In this document: in pieces, positions 25,096 through 33,326 of the stretch
Layout of the letters: every line of letters begins with the position of its first letter
Numbering within the stretch: the first letter of the stretch is position 1
NCBI GenBank assembly: GCA_041484525.1
Contig: JBGPHT010000073.1
Span: 1-35,816 of the forward strand
Source: JBGPHT01 sp041484525
GTDB taxonomy: Bacteria > Acidobacteriota > Terriglobia > Bryobacterales > Bryobacteraceae
Direction: 5' to 3'
Length of the DNA stretch: 35,816 bases
The notes under the pieces: generated by a model
Told to the model about the DNA's origin: nothing
Database searches by the model: none
Seen by the model: only the letters and a program-made list of their open reading frames with translations
Made by a program: the position numbers and the translations under genes

Positions 25096-26694
25096 ATGCC
25101 GCCCGGCCCAACGTCTCTCGCTCGAGTCCTCGGGTGCTCATTACCGGCGCTGCTATTATCGGCCGCCTGTCTTCTGCCTTTCCTCGGCAAAGCGTTCACC
25201 ATCGATGACCCGGTCTTCCTGCTACAAGCGCAGCAGATCCGCAAGGCGCCCCTTCATCCGACGGCGATGGAGATCTGCTGGACGCAGGACAACAAGTGCG
25301 GTCCGGTATCCAGGGACGCGCCGAATAATCTGCTCATGTCGTACTACCTGGTGCCGCCCGTGGCACTCGCCGCACCTGAGCGGCTGGTGCATGCGATGCA
25401 ACTCGTGACGCTCTGGTTCGGCATCGTGGCCACCGTCTCGCTGGCATTTCGTTTCGGCTTCGGTGGTTTCGCCGCTTGCGCCGCGGGGGTGGTTCTGGCT
25501 GCCTCGCCGCCAGTGCTCGCCATGGCAAGCACCGCCATGCCGGATGTGCTCGCCATGTCCCTGGGAGCGATCGGCATCGAGCGGTTGCTGGCGTTCAAGC
25601 AGGAACGAAAGCTGCTCCCTGGCATTCTTAGCGCGCTGGCGCTGGGCCTGGCGCCTTTTACGCGGATGCATCTGGCTCTGCTGTGGCCGATCGCGGCGTT
25701 GCTCCTGCGGGACGACACGCACATCCTCGATGTGCGAAGCTGGCTTGCTCTGAAGCGCCTCTTGTGGCCGGTGGCAGGCGCCGCCCTCGTCTGGATGGTG
25801 GCCGTTGCGCTTACCAGCGAGCACCGCCAAACGGGCGGACTTGGCTTCTTCTGGACCGATCCGGCCAACATCCGCCCCAACCTCAACGCCTACTTAGTCG
25901 AGTGGATGCTTGCCATGCCGCTTGGCCTCGCGTGGCTCATCCTCCGCAATCGCCGCATGCACTTCTGGGTTCTGTTGGCGATATGTCCGTTATGGATCTG
26001 GAAAATCTGGATCCGCCCCGGACCCGTGCTATGGGTGACGCTGTGCGCCGGCCTCGGCCTTTTCGTAATGATCGATATCTTCCTCTGGAGTTTTCAGAAT
26101 CACGATCCGCGGCGCATCGCCTGCGCGCTTTGGCTACTGCTTCCGCTGGCGGCGCTTCAGTACATGCACCTGCCCGTGAAATACCTGGTGCCCTGCGCTC
26201 CCGCGGCCGCGCTGTTGATCGCGGAAATATTGCCCGGGTTCCACTGGCGAACGGCGGCGCTGTGCGGCATTGCCGCCTCCGGAATGGTGTTCGGGAGCAT
26301 GGTGCTTCGCGCCGACGCCGAGTTTGCCGAGATGGCGCGTCAGGCCGCCGCACGGCTGATCGTGCCCCATGTCACAGCCGGACACCGCGTCTGGTTCGCC
26401 AGCCAGTGGGGCTTCTATTGGTATGCGCTGAAATCCGGCGCTCAAGTCCTGAAAACCAACGATGTGCCGGTCTCGGGCGATTACCTGGCCAGAGGCAACA
26501 TGGAGGGTTGGAAAGAGACGCTGAAGCGACTGCCGCCGGCGGTGCTCGTGGAAAGCTTCGCGGTCGGCGGGCCCGGCGGCCGTACCATGAGCCCGATGGA
26601 CGGCGCCGGATTGTATACCAATCGATTCGGCAACCTGATCTGGGCCTGGGGCTCAGGCGAATGGAATCGCTACGAGCTCTGGCGTTTTCAATAA
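25096..26694 (+). CDS. Multi-spanning membrane protein, GT39/ArnT-like glycosyltransferase family
   Basis: 532 residues with about 10 hydrophobic spans (first PALLLSAACLLPFLGKAF). Just after the first helix it has KAFTIDDPVFLLQAQQI, where the paired acids after helix 1 match the DD/DE motif of PMT/ArnT-type (GT-C fold) enzymes; then a loop PLHPTAMEICW and TAMPDVLAM in a later helix. The C-terminal soluble part reads VWFASQWGFYWYALKSGA and GGRTMSPMDGAGLYTNRFGN. Such enzymes move a sugar from a polyprenyl-phosphate donor. It is a paralogue of the gene at 30918-32573 (same landmarks). It diverges from fkp across a 164-bp gap and is followed 26 bases later by the glycosyltransferase 2 gene. Confidence 0.75.
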   Translation: MPPGPTSLARVLGCSLPALLLSAACLLPFLGKAFTIDDPVFLLQAQQIRKAPLHPTAMEICWTQDNKCGPVSRDAPNNLLMSYYLVPPVALAAPERLVHAMQLVTLWFGIVATVSLAFRFGFGGFAACAAGVVLAASPPVLAMASTAMPDVLAMSLGAIGIERLLAFKQERKLLPGILSALALGLAPFTRMHLALLWPIAALLLRDDTHILDVRSWLALKRLLWPVAGAALVWMVAVALTSEHRQTGGLGFFWTDPANIRPNLNAYLVEWMLAMPLGLAWLILRNRRMHFWVLLAICPLWIWKIWIRPGPVLWVTLCAGLGLFVMIDIFLWSFQNHDPRRIACALWLLLPLAALQYMHLPVKYLVPCAPAAALLIAEILPGFHWRTAALCGIAASGMVFGSMVLRADAEFAEMARQAAARLIVPHVTAGHRVWFASQWGFYWYALKSGAQVLKTNDVPVSGDYLARGNMEGWKETLKRLPPAVLVESFAVGGPGGRTMSPMDGAGLYTNRFGNLIWAWGSGEWNRYELWRFQ

Positions 26695-26720
26695 GCGTAC
26701 ACCACCGCGAGACCAGCTCA

Positions 26721-28049
26721 ATGACAGGTAATCCCCAACCCATCCGCTGGACGCGCTACATCAATCGTGTCATCGCGCGGGAAATCTCGACCATGACGCG
26801 ATACTACGACCGCGTCATCCAATGGCTGCCGCGCGAACATGACACCGGCGCGATGATGGACGCCATTGACGCCCCCGCCAAGAGCGTAATCCTCGAGGGC
26901 GAACCATTTCCGGATCTTCGCCAGGAAGAGGAAAAGCGAACCGCCGTTCTCCTGAACGGCACCCTGAACCATCACCTGGATATCCAAGGCCTGCTGATGG
27001 ATTTGAAGACCCGGCTGGCTCCGGCCTCGCGGGTCGTGGTGGTGATGTACAACCCTTATCTTCGGTTCCTGTACGCATTCGCCAACCGTCTCGGGCTGCG
27101 TCAGGGGGAATGTCCCGCCACTTTCATCACGCGCGTGGACCTCAGGAATCTGGCGGACCTGGCGGGTTTCTCCATCGTGCGGCAGCGAACCTGCGGCTAT
27201 TTCCCGTGGCGCTGGTTCGGGCTGGGCGATATTCTGAACCGCGGGCTGCGCCTGGTGCCGTTCGTGCAATGGCTAAGTTTCAGCTACGTCGTGTCGCTGC
27301 GGCCGCGCATCCCGCACGGCCGGCCCGGTCTCGCCTGCGTGATCCCGGCGCGCAACGAGCGCGGCAACATCGAGGACGCGCTGCGGCGCTTCCCCGCGCT
27401 CGGCTGCCCGCTCGAAATCATCTTCGTCGAAGGGCATTCGAACGACGGGACCTGGGAGGAGATCCAGCGCGTTGCCCAGGCCTATTCGCATTTGTTCCGG
27501 ATCAAGACGCTGCAACAAACCGGGAAGGGCAAGGCGGATGCCGTGCGGCTCGGCTTCGCGCACGCGACCGAACCGCTCCTCACCATCCTCGATGCCGACC
27601 TCACCATGCCGCCCGAGATGTTGACGCGGTTCTACAACGCGTACTGCGAGGGACACGGCGAATTCATCAACGGTTCGCGCCTGGTCTATCCCATGGAAGG
27701 CGAAGCCATGCGTTTCCTGAACCGCTTGGGCAACGTCTTTCTTGCGAAGGCGCTGGGCTGGGTCCTGGACCATCGTTTCGGTGATTCGCTGTGTGGAACA
27801 AAGCTCCTGACGCGCTCCGACTACGCGCGCCTCCAGGCCTGGCGTCGGGATTTCGGCGACTTCGATCCGTTCGGCGATTTCGAGCTGTTGTTCCCCGCGG
27901 CCGTACTCGGGTTGGGCGCCGTGGACGTGCCCGTGCGCTACCTGGCCCGGCGCTACGGCAGCACCAATATCAGCCGCTTCCGCCACGGCGTTCAATTACT
28001 GCGAATGACGATGATTGGGTTTTTGCGCATCAAGCTTGGCCCGCGTTGA
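26721..28049 (+). CDS. Glycosyltransferase family 2 with a degenerate methyltransferase domain in front
   Basis: 442 residues from ATG 26721. Residues about 203-440 form a GT2 (DPM1-like) enzyme: LACVIPARNERGNIEDALRR, the DAD metal site at D291-D293 in LLTILDADLTMPPEM, and NGSRLVYPMEGEAMRFLNRL, GNVFLAKALGWVL, then FGDSLCGTKLLTR. These use a nucleotide sugar and usually a polyprenyl phosphate. Residues 1-200 look like the rear part of a class I methyltransferase fused to such a GT2 in related proteins: YYDRVIQW, VLLNGTLNHHLDIQGLLMDL, RVVVVMYNPYLRFLYAFANR, then a hydrophobic FVQWLSFSYVVSLRP. The SAM-binding glycine motif is missing, so only the fold seems kept. Probably in one operon with the upstream GT39-like gene, and could supply its lipid-linked donor. 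Confidence 0.8.
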   Translation: MTGNPQPIRWTRYINRVIAREISTMTRYYDRVIQWLPREHDTGAMMDAIDAPAKSVILEGEPFPDLRQEEEKRTAVLLNGTLNHHLDIQGLLMDLKTRLAPASRVVVVMYNPYLRFLYAFANRLGLRQGECPATFITRVDLRNLADLAGFSIVRQRTCGYFPWRWFGLGDILNRGLRLVPFVQWLSFSYVVSLRPRIPHGRPGLACVIPARNERGNIEDALRRFPALGCPLEIIFVEGHSNDGTWEEIQRVAQAYSHLFRIKTLQQTGKGKADAVRLGFAHATEPLLTILDADLTMPPEMLTRFYNAYCEGHGEFINGSRLVYPMEGEAMRFLNRLGNVFLAKALGWVLDHRFGDSLCGTKLLTRSDYARLQAWRRDFGDFDPFGDFELLFPAAVLGLGAVDVPVRYLARRYGSTNISRFRHGVQLLRMTMIGFLRIKLGPR

Positions 28050-28057
28050 TGGGACCG

Positions 28058-28846
28058 TCATCGCATCGCGAGCAGGTTGACGAAACGATTTCCTGCGATC
28101 GCCTCGCGGAATTGAGCGAACCCGGAGACCGCAATCTCGCGCGCGCCTTCATCCGCCAGAACGCGAAATCCACGCTCGTGCAGGAATGCCAGGACATCCA
28201 GCGGAGCGCTTCCGGCTAGTTCTAAACCACGCGGCCAGTACTCGAAATAGATGCGCAGCGCGGCATTCCGCTCGAGCGTGCCGGTCATGCCGCGAATGAC
28301 TTCCATCTCCCAGCCCTGAACGTCGATCTTGACGAAATCCACGGGACGGTCACGAACCACATCATCCAGCGGGATCACGGGCACTTCGACGCGCCGCGAG
28401 AGATTCTCCACGTGACGGTCGGCCAGGCAGTTGTCGCCGCCGTGCACGAGCGACCGGGACAGGACGGCAGTGCCCGCGCCCGCCCCGGCCGCCTGACGAT
28501 GCGCTTCGATGTTCGCCGTGCGATTCACGCGGCAGTTTCGCTCCAGAGCGGCAAACATATCCGGTTCCGGTTCGAAGGCGATCACCGTGCCGTGGCTGCC
28601 AACCAGCCTGGAAAACAAGAGCGTATATAAGCCTTGGTTGGCGCCTACGTCCACCACCGTCATCCCCGTCTTAATCTGGCTCTCATAGAACGTCCGATCC
28701 GTTTTCCCCATGAGTCCCCAGCGGTGGAGCGCGAGACAGACGAGGCGATCGAGCGACGGCGCCACCATCTGGCAGCCCCAGACTTTCAGTTCGCGTCTCC
28801 ACAGCGGCAGCAGGTTCAGTTGGGCGATGGTGGTGACTGCGTTCAT
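28058..28846 (-). CDS. FkbM-family methyltransferase
   Basis: 262 residues, complete. Landmarks of the FkbM family are all present: GMTVVDVGANQGLYTLLFSR (SAM motif I, about residues 61-80), TVIAFEPEPDMFAALERN (motif II acidic residue), and PVDFVKIDVQGWEMEVIRGM (the family's defining D-x-x-K-I-D-V-Q/E-G). Members methylate hydroxyl groups, often of sugars in glycans or glycolipids. It converges with the glycosyltransferase gene (8-bp gap) and diverges from the next methyltransferase across 244 bp, a gap with a small GTTTGCC/GGCAAAC inverted repeat near 28883-28902 and no gene. Confidence 0.9.
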   Translation of the reverse strand: MNAVTTIAQLNLLPLWRRELKVWGCQMVAPSLDRLVCLALHRWGLMGKTDRTFYESQIKTGMTVVDVGANQGLYTLLFSRLVGSHGTVIAFEPEPDMFAALERNCRVNRTANIEAHRQAAGAGAGTAVLSRSLVHGGDNCLADRHVENLSRRVEVPVIPLDDVVRDRPVDFVKIDVQGWEMEVIRGMTGTLERNAALRIYFEYWPRGLELAGSAPLDVLAFLHERGFRVLADEGAREIAVSGFAQFREAIAGNRFVNLLAMR

Positions 28847-29090
28847 ACCATTACTGTTGCATCATAAACGCGCGGCGTGCCTGTTTGCCAGTGGCGGGCA
28901 AACTTGCCTGAGATGTCGGTCCACGCGCCGTGAGAGTCTCTCCACGTGACGGACCACGCAATCTTTGTTGGGAGGCCGTTTGTGCGATTTCTATCCCCAC
29001 GGCACAATTCGGGCGATCGTAAACGCAATTCGTCCAGTCCGGTCAAACTTCCCCCTACGTTCGATTCGCCTTATGGTATGACTTTTCAAT

Positions 29091-30152
29091 ATGCACTCAA
29101 GCCTGCTTGGGGTTTTGAAATGCCCAACCTGTGGGTCCACGACCTTCGACTCGAAGGTCGTGGACGGTACCGCTGAGGACATTCGGGAAGGCATCGTCTG
29201 GTGCGAGAATCGCGATTGGTTCCCGGTCGAACACCGGACGATCGAGTTCCTTCCGCCGGACCTGCAATATCACGCGGACCGCGTCGCGTTTCAGCAGAAA
29301 TACGCTCAGGAATTGCGCGCATTGGGTCTACTGGAGAGCCCGGCTCCCAACGATAGAAGCCGCACGCCCCACGAACTGAACCTGGTTCAAGTCCAGCAGC
29401 AGCACTTTGACTGGTATGCGGAAAACGACAAGCAGGCTTATGATTCCTACGCTGCGATGCCCTTCTGGAAAATCGTCGACCGAAGGACGTTTTCGATTTG
29501 GAACGCCGGGATCAAAGCGGCGCGCAATGCCGGAGGAGGCGACAAGCTTCTACTGGATGTAGGATGCGCCCAGGGTAGAAGTGCCCGCCAGGTCGCGCAA
29601 CCCGGTGTCCACGTGATTGGGTTCGACATATCCAAGCGTATGGCACGGCAGGCGTATTTGAATTTCCGGGACGTTTCATCGAGACAGAACTGGAATGACT
29701 TCCTGGTGGCTGACGGGTGCCATTTCCCCTTTCAATCGGGTGTTTTTGACTATACCCTCGTCTACGGCGTCCTGCATCATCTTCCCGATCCGGCCGCCGC
29801 GTGTCGCGAAATCGCGCGCATGCTGAAGGATGGCGGGACCTACTTTGGATCGGAAAACAACCGAACGGGTTTTCGGGCTATCTTCGATCTTCTCCAGAGG
29901 CTCGCTCCCGCGTGGCATGAGGAGGCTGGAGCGCAGCCGCTAATCAGCTCCAGGGAACTGGCTCAATGGTTCAGCGGCACGGGCCTCGCGATCGAAACTT
30001 CTTCCATCGTGTTCGTTCCTCCACACCTCGTTAATGCTCTGGGACTCAAAGTTGGAGGATTCCTCCTCGCCGCCAGCGATGCCATCCTCAGAGCGATTCC
30101 CGTCCTCAACGGTCAAGGCGGCTTGATCCTGATAGAGGGCACCAAGGCCTGA
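29091..30152 (+). CDS. SAM-dependent methyltransferase with N-terminal Trm112-like zinc-ribbon
   Basis: 353 residues. The N-terminus has a CPTCGSTTF knuckle (C11, C14) and EGIVWCENRDWFPVEHR (C38), a Trm112/zinc-ribbon-like lead domain of about 60 residues common in sugar-related methyltransferases. Motif I is KLLLDVGCAQGRSARQ at about residues 152-167; then VIGFDISKRMARQAYLNF, LVADGCHFPFQSGVFDYTLV, GVLHHLPDPAAACREIARML and KDGGTYFGSENN, as in Methyltransf_11. A C-terminal part (LVNALGLKVGGFLLAASDAI) is hydrophobic. The substrate is unknown; position in the cluster suggests a glycan or lipid carrier. A perfect 31-bp palindrome lies in codons 15-25. Confidence 0.85.
   Translation: MHSSLLGVLKCPTCGSTTFDSKVVDGTAEDIREGIVWCENRDWFPVEHRTIEFLPPDLQYHADRVAFQQKYAQELRALGLLESPAPNDRSRTPHELNLVQVQQQHFDWYAENDKQAYDSYAAMPFWKIVDRRTFSIWNAGIKAARNAGGGDKLLLDVGCAQGRSARQVAQPGVHVIGFDISKRMARQAYLNFRDVSSRQNWNDFLVADGCHFPFQSGVFDYTLVYGVLHHLPDPAAACREIARMLKDGGTYFGSENNRTGFRAIFDLLQRLAPAWHEEAGAQPLISSRELAQWFSGTGLAIETSSIVFVPPHLVNALGLKVGGFLLAASDAILRAIPVLNGQGGLILIEGTKA
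29135..29165. repeat. Perfect 31-bp palindrome inside a coding region
   Basis: Arms GTCCACGACCTTCGA (29135-29149) and TCGAAGGTCGTGGAC (29151-29165) are exact inverted copies around one central base at 29150. It codes for part of STTFDSKVVDG, 45 bases after the start codon of the methyltransferase gene. In RNA it would fold into a near loop-less hairpin that ribosomes must open; in DNA it could be a protein-binding site or cruciform. Confidence 0.9.
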
Positions 30153-30217
30153 CTGCATTACGCATTCCCGGGCTCCCTCCCCCGATTGCTATCATTTTTC
30201 TTCGGAGGGATGGCGCG

Positions 30218-30886
30218 GTGGATCGCCATTACGCCGCCCATGCCGGCGAACGCGATTCGACTAACCGTCCTTATGGGCCTTCGTCGAGTGCTCGAGGTAC
30301 CCTGGGTCTATCGCGTCTCGCGGACGCTACTGGCGCCGGGTGCGGAGGCCGCCGTTCCCCGGCTGTCCGCGACATGCTGGTGGGGATTGACGCCGGCCAG
30401 CGTATCCTCGATGTCGGCTCCGGGCCGCACTCCTACCTCCTCAGCGCAGGTCTGCGGCCGATCGGATCGGACATTTCGGAAGCCTACATACGCCAATACG
30501 CACGCGACCGCCGCGTCGGCATCGTAAACTCGGCGGACGCGCTTCCCTTGCGCTCGGGTTGCTTCGACAGCGTGTGGACCATCGGATTGATCCATCACCT
30601 TCCGGACCACCTGGCGCTGCAAACGATTCGAGAGATGCACCGCGTTTGCCGTCCGGGCGGGCACGTCATGATGCTGGACGCCGTCATGCCGCGCCATGCG
30701 TGGGCGCGGCCGGTGGCTTATGCATTGCGGAAACTGGACCGCGGCCAGTTCGTTCGGACGGAGACGGCTCTAAGAAACCTGCTCTCGCAGGCGCTTCCCG
30801 GTCCCCAGGAAATCCGCCGCGCCACGTTTTCCCACACGGGCATCGAGATGCTGACCTGCCGCACACAGCGCGAAGCGGTCTACTGA
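30218..30886 (+). CDS. Class I SAM-dependent methyltransferase, N-terminus probably frame-shifted
   Basis: As written, GTG 30218 with GGAGGG 8 bases before it gives 222 residues. The methyltransferase core is intact: QRILDVGSGPHSYLLSAGLR (motif I), PIGSDISEAYIRQYARDR, VNSADALPLRSGCFDSVWTI, GLIHHLPDHLALQTIREMHR and VCRPGGHVMMLDA. The first 45 residues of this frame look like noise, whereas the overlapping frame from 30210 or 30273 reads MGLRRVLEVPWVYRVSRTLL and APGAEAAV, the lead expected for this family. One missing base near 30350-30362 (GCCGTTCCCCGG) would join that lead to AVRDMLVGIDAGQRIL and give about 204-225 residues. So the true gene likely starts at 30210 or 30273 with a frame break, real or from sequencing. 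Confidence 0.65.
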   Translation: MDRHYAAHAGERDSTNRPYGPSSSARGTLGLSRLADATGAGCGGRRSPAVRDMLVGIDAGQRILDVGSGPHSYLLSAGLRPIGSDISEAYIRQYARDRRVGIVNSADALPLRSGCFDSVWTIGLIHHLPDHLALQTIREMHRVCRPGGHVMMLDAVMPRHAWARPVAYALRKLDRGQFVRTETALRNLLSQALPGPQEIRRATFSHTGIEMLTCRTQREAVY

Positions 30887-30917
30887 AGCCCCCGGCATCC
30901 TGCCTCGAACCGCCGTC

Positions 30918-32573
30918 TCACTCGACTTCCCAGACCTCGAAGCGATTGTCGTCGTCGCCTGCCCAGACCCACGGCAGCATCCCCAACCGGTTTCTGTAAA
31001 ACCCCGCACCGGAACTCATGATGCGCCCACCGGGAGTTGCATGATGCACTACGGTCAATAGCTTCAGGTGCGGGATCAAAGGCATCACCTGGCAGATGGG
31101 ATCGCTGATCGCGGACCTGACAATGATATCTCCGCTGACCGGTTTCGGCCCGTTAATCGAAAGCGGCAGGGCCCCTTCCTGGGTGGCATACCAGTGGAAT
31201 CCCCACTGCCCGTCGAACCAAACGCGGCGGCCCTGTTGGATGCGCGGGCGTATCAGCTCGACGGCTGCCTGCCGCGCCGCCCCGGACATGTCGGAATCAG
31301 CCTTCAGTATCAGGACCGCCAGCACGACCTGCGCCGCCACTACCGCACAGCACGCAGCCGCCCGCAACTTGCCGACACGAGCGCGGTCCACCAGCGAGGC
31401 TACCAGGATGGCCGCCGCTGGAGCCGAAGCCACCAGGTATTTCGACGGCAGGTGTGAATAGAGAATCACGGGCGCCGAAAGGAACAGCCACGCCGCCAGT
31501 GCGAGACGGATGCGGTCACGGCTGCGCCACGCATCCCAGACAATCGAAATCAGCGCGATCGAAGAAAGCGCAAGCGCGATCAGGTGCCATCGTCCACGGT
31601 CCGGCTGGAGGATCCGAAAGATGCACATTGCCGCCACTCCGAGGAACGCCGTCCACGCACCGAAGCGCCGGAATCGCAGGATCAGCCACGGCAATGCCAA
31701 CGGCATCAGGATCGTCCAATTCACCAGGAAAGATCGGGCGTTGCCGTGGAGCTGGAGCCAGTCGGTAGATGCAGATGCCTGGACTGCTGCGGCTAACGTG
31801 CCTCCGCCCGGAAACGGATCGGCCGAGACGCGCACGATCATCCACGTGAGAGCGATGGCGCCCAACACCGGAGCCAGCCCACGCAGTTGGCGCAGCACTC
31901 CGGCGCGCGTGCGGTCGCGCCAGTCGATCGTCCATAATGCGGCAACGCCCGCCAGCCCGATCATGTGGGTTCGCAGTATAAAGGCCAGCGCCAGATAAAC
32001 CGCAGCCGCCAGCCCCTGTTGCCAGCGGCTCTCCTGGCTCCATGCCGCAATGCGCTCCATCGCGAGCACGCCGAACACCATGGCCGGCACATCCGGCATG
32101 CTCGTGCCCGCCATCACCAGAACGGGCGCAGTCGCCGCCGTCAGAAACGCCGCGATGCCCGCCTGCCGCCCGGTAAGACCGATCCGCAGCCCCAGTGCGG
32201 CGGTCGCAATCGTTCCCGCGGACAGGAGAAGTAATTGAATCGAGTGCGCCAGCCACTCGGACCCATGAAGGGCTACGACCGGCAAGAAGAGCCACGCAAC
32301 GCCCGGCCCGACCGCCACCTGGCTCGATACTCGTGTCAGGATTTCGGCGCTCCAGACTATATCGAATGCAGTTGGATGCAAGGGATCGACGAGAGCGTGC
32401 CGGGCCTCTTCCAGATAATACCCATCGTCGATGGTGTGCGCCTTGTTCAGAAAAGGCACGATCGCCAGGATCGCCAGCGCAATACCCGCCGACGCGTGGC
32501 GTAGAGCAATCGAAAAAATGCCTGGCCCCTGCGTCTTAACGGGGAGCGTCGAGGTGGGGATATGAAACTGCAT
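30918..32573 (-). CDS. Multi-spanning membrane protein, GT39/ArnT-like glycosyltransferase family (paralogue of 25096-26694)
   Basis: 551 residues from ATG 32573 (MQFHIPTST). About 10 hydrophobic spans. It shares a chain of landmarks with the protein at 25096: FLNKAHTIDDGYYLEEARHA against FLGKAFTIDDPVFLLQAQQI, then PLHPTAFDIVW, TSMPDVPAMVFGVLAMERI, a later LPWLILRFRR, and in the soluble end VWFDGQWGFHWYATQEGA and GGRIMSSGAGFYRNRLG. The DD pair after helix 1 again fits the GT-C acid motif. A role in lipid-linked sugar transfer on the outer side of the membrane is inferred. It is transcribed towards the methyltransferase at 30218 (31-bp gap) and lies 84 bases downstream of the methyltransferase gene at 32658 on the same strand. 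Confidence 0.75.
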   Translation of the reverse strand: MQFHIPTSTLPVKTQGPGIFSIALRHASAGIALAILAIVPFLNKAHTIDDGYYLEEARHALVDPLHPTAFDIVWSAEILTRVSSQVAVGPGVAWLFLPVVALHGSEWLAHSIQLLLLSAGTIATAALGLRIGLTGRQAGIAAFLTAATAPVLVMAGTSMPDVPAMVFGVLAMERIAAWSQESRWQQGLAAAVYLALAFILRTHMIGLAGVAALWTIDWRDRTRAGVLRQLRGLAPVLGAIALTWMIVRVSADPFPGGGTLAAAVQASASTDWLQLHGNARSFLVNWTILMPLALPWLILRFRRFGAWTAFLGVAAMCIFRILQPDRGRWHLIALALSSIALISIVWDAWRSRDRIRLALAAWLFLSAPVILYSHLPSKYLVASAPAAAILVASLVDRARVGKLRAAACCAVVAAQVVLAVLILKADSDMSGAARQAAVELIRPRIQQGRRVWFDGQWGFHWYATQEGALPLSINGPKPVSGDIIVRSAISDPICQVMPLIPHLKLLTVVHHATPGGRIMSSGAGFYRNRLGMLPWVWAGDDDNRFEVWEVE

Positions 32574-32657
32574 TTTGAGCGGACGGCGCATTCGCTGATT
32601 CGCCGCCGGTCGTATGATAGCAGCCAAATTCCAAACGGCACCGGAATTTGCGCAGCC

Positions 32658-33326
32658 TCATTTCGGCTTCGCCGCGCGGATGTACATCTGGCCGGCGAAG
32701 GGCCGCCAGGGGAGGGCGAGATAGACGCTCAGCAGCCAGGGCCATTTCGGGGCGCGGACTTTCAGAGAAAACGGCAGGAACCGGCTTACCACGCGCTCAA
32801 TTTCGAAGCCGCTGCTGCGGAAGAGATCGGCCAGGCTCACTTCGGTGAAAATCTGGATGTGGGTGAAGTCGTCGAAGTAGCCGCGGTACGCATATTTGAA
32901 ATTCGGCTGGATGACGATCAGGCGGCCGCCGGGACGGAGCACGCGCAGCACTTCCGCCAGCGTGTCCGCCAATTGTTCACGCGTGAGGTGCTCGAAGAGG
33001 TTGCTCGCGAACACGGTGTCGAACGAATTGGCGCGGAAGTTAGCCATCGAGGTGCAGGACTGTACATGCGTCTCGACACCCGGCGCCGCGGCCTCGCGGA
33101 TTCCCGCGAACAGGTCCATCGCGTGCTTCTCGCGCGCGCGGATGTTGTTGATGAAATCGCAGTAGCCGCCGCCCAATTCGAGCACCGCGCCGTCCGGCGG
33201 GATGTCGCGCTGAAGATAACGGCATAACACTTCCCACAGCCTGCCGCGCGCCGGATCGTCCGTAAAACGCACCGCGAAGTAGGCGTCCTTGTGGTAAGGA
33301 TCGTTGGGCTTCTGGGCCGTACTCAC
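32658..33326 (-). CDS. Class I SAM-dependent methyltransferase
   Basis: 222 residues. Motif I is AVLELGGGYCDFINNIR at about residues 47-63, followed by the acidic strand-2 residue in HAMDLFAG and by FDTVFASNLFEHLTREQLAD, then VLRVLRPGGRLIVIQPNFKY. The phrase FDDFTHIQIFTEVSLADLFR is common in methyltransferases of surface-polysaccharide clusters. The start ATG at 33326 overlaps the stop of the GT39-like gene at 33323 (ATGA), so the two are coupled. Together they may modify and transfer one sugar; the actual substrate is unknown. Confidence 0.87.
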   Translation of the reverse strand: MSTAQKPNDPYHKDAYFAVRFTDDPARGRLWEVLCRYLQRDIPPDGAVLELGGGYCDFINNIRAREKHAMDLFAGIREAAAPGVETHVQSCTSMANFRANSFDTVFASNLFEHLTREQLADTLAEVLRVLRPGGRLIVIQPNFKYAYRGYFDDFTHIQIFTEVSLADLFRSSGFEIERVVSRFLPFSLKVRAPKWPWLLSVYLALPWRPFAGQMYIRAAKPK

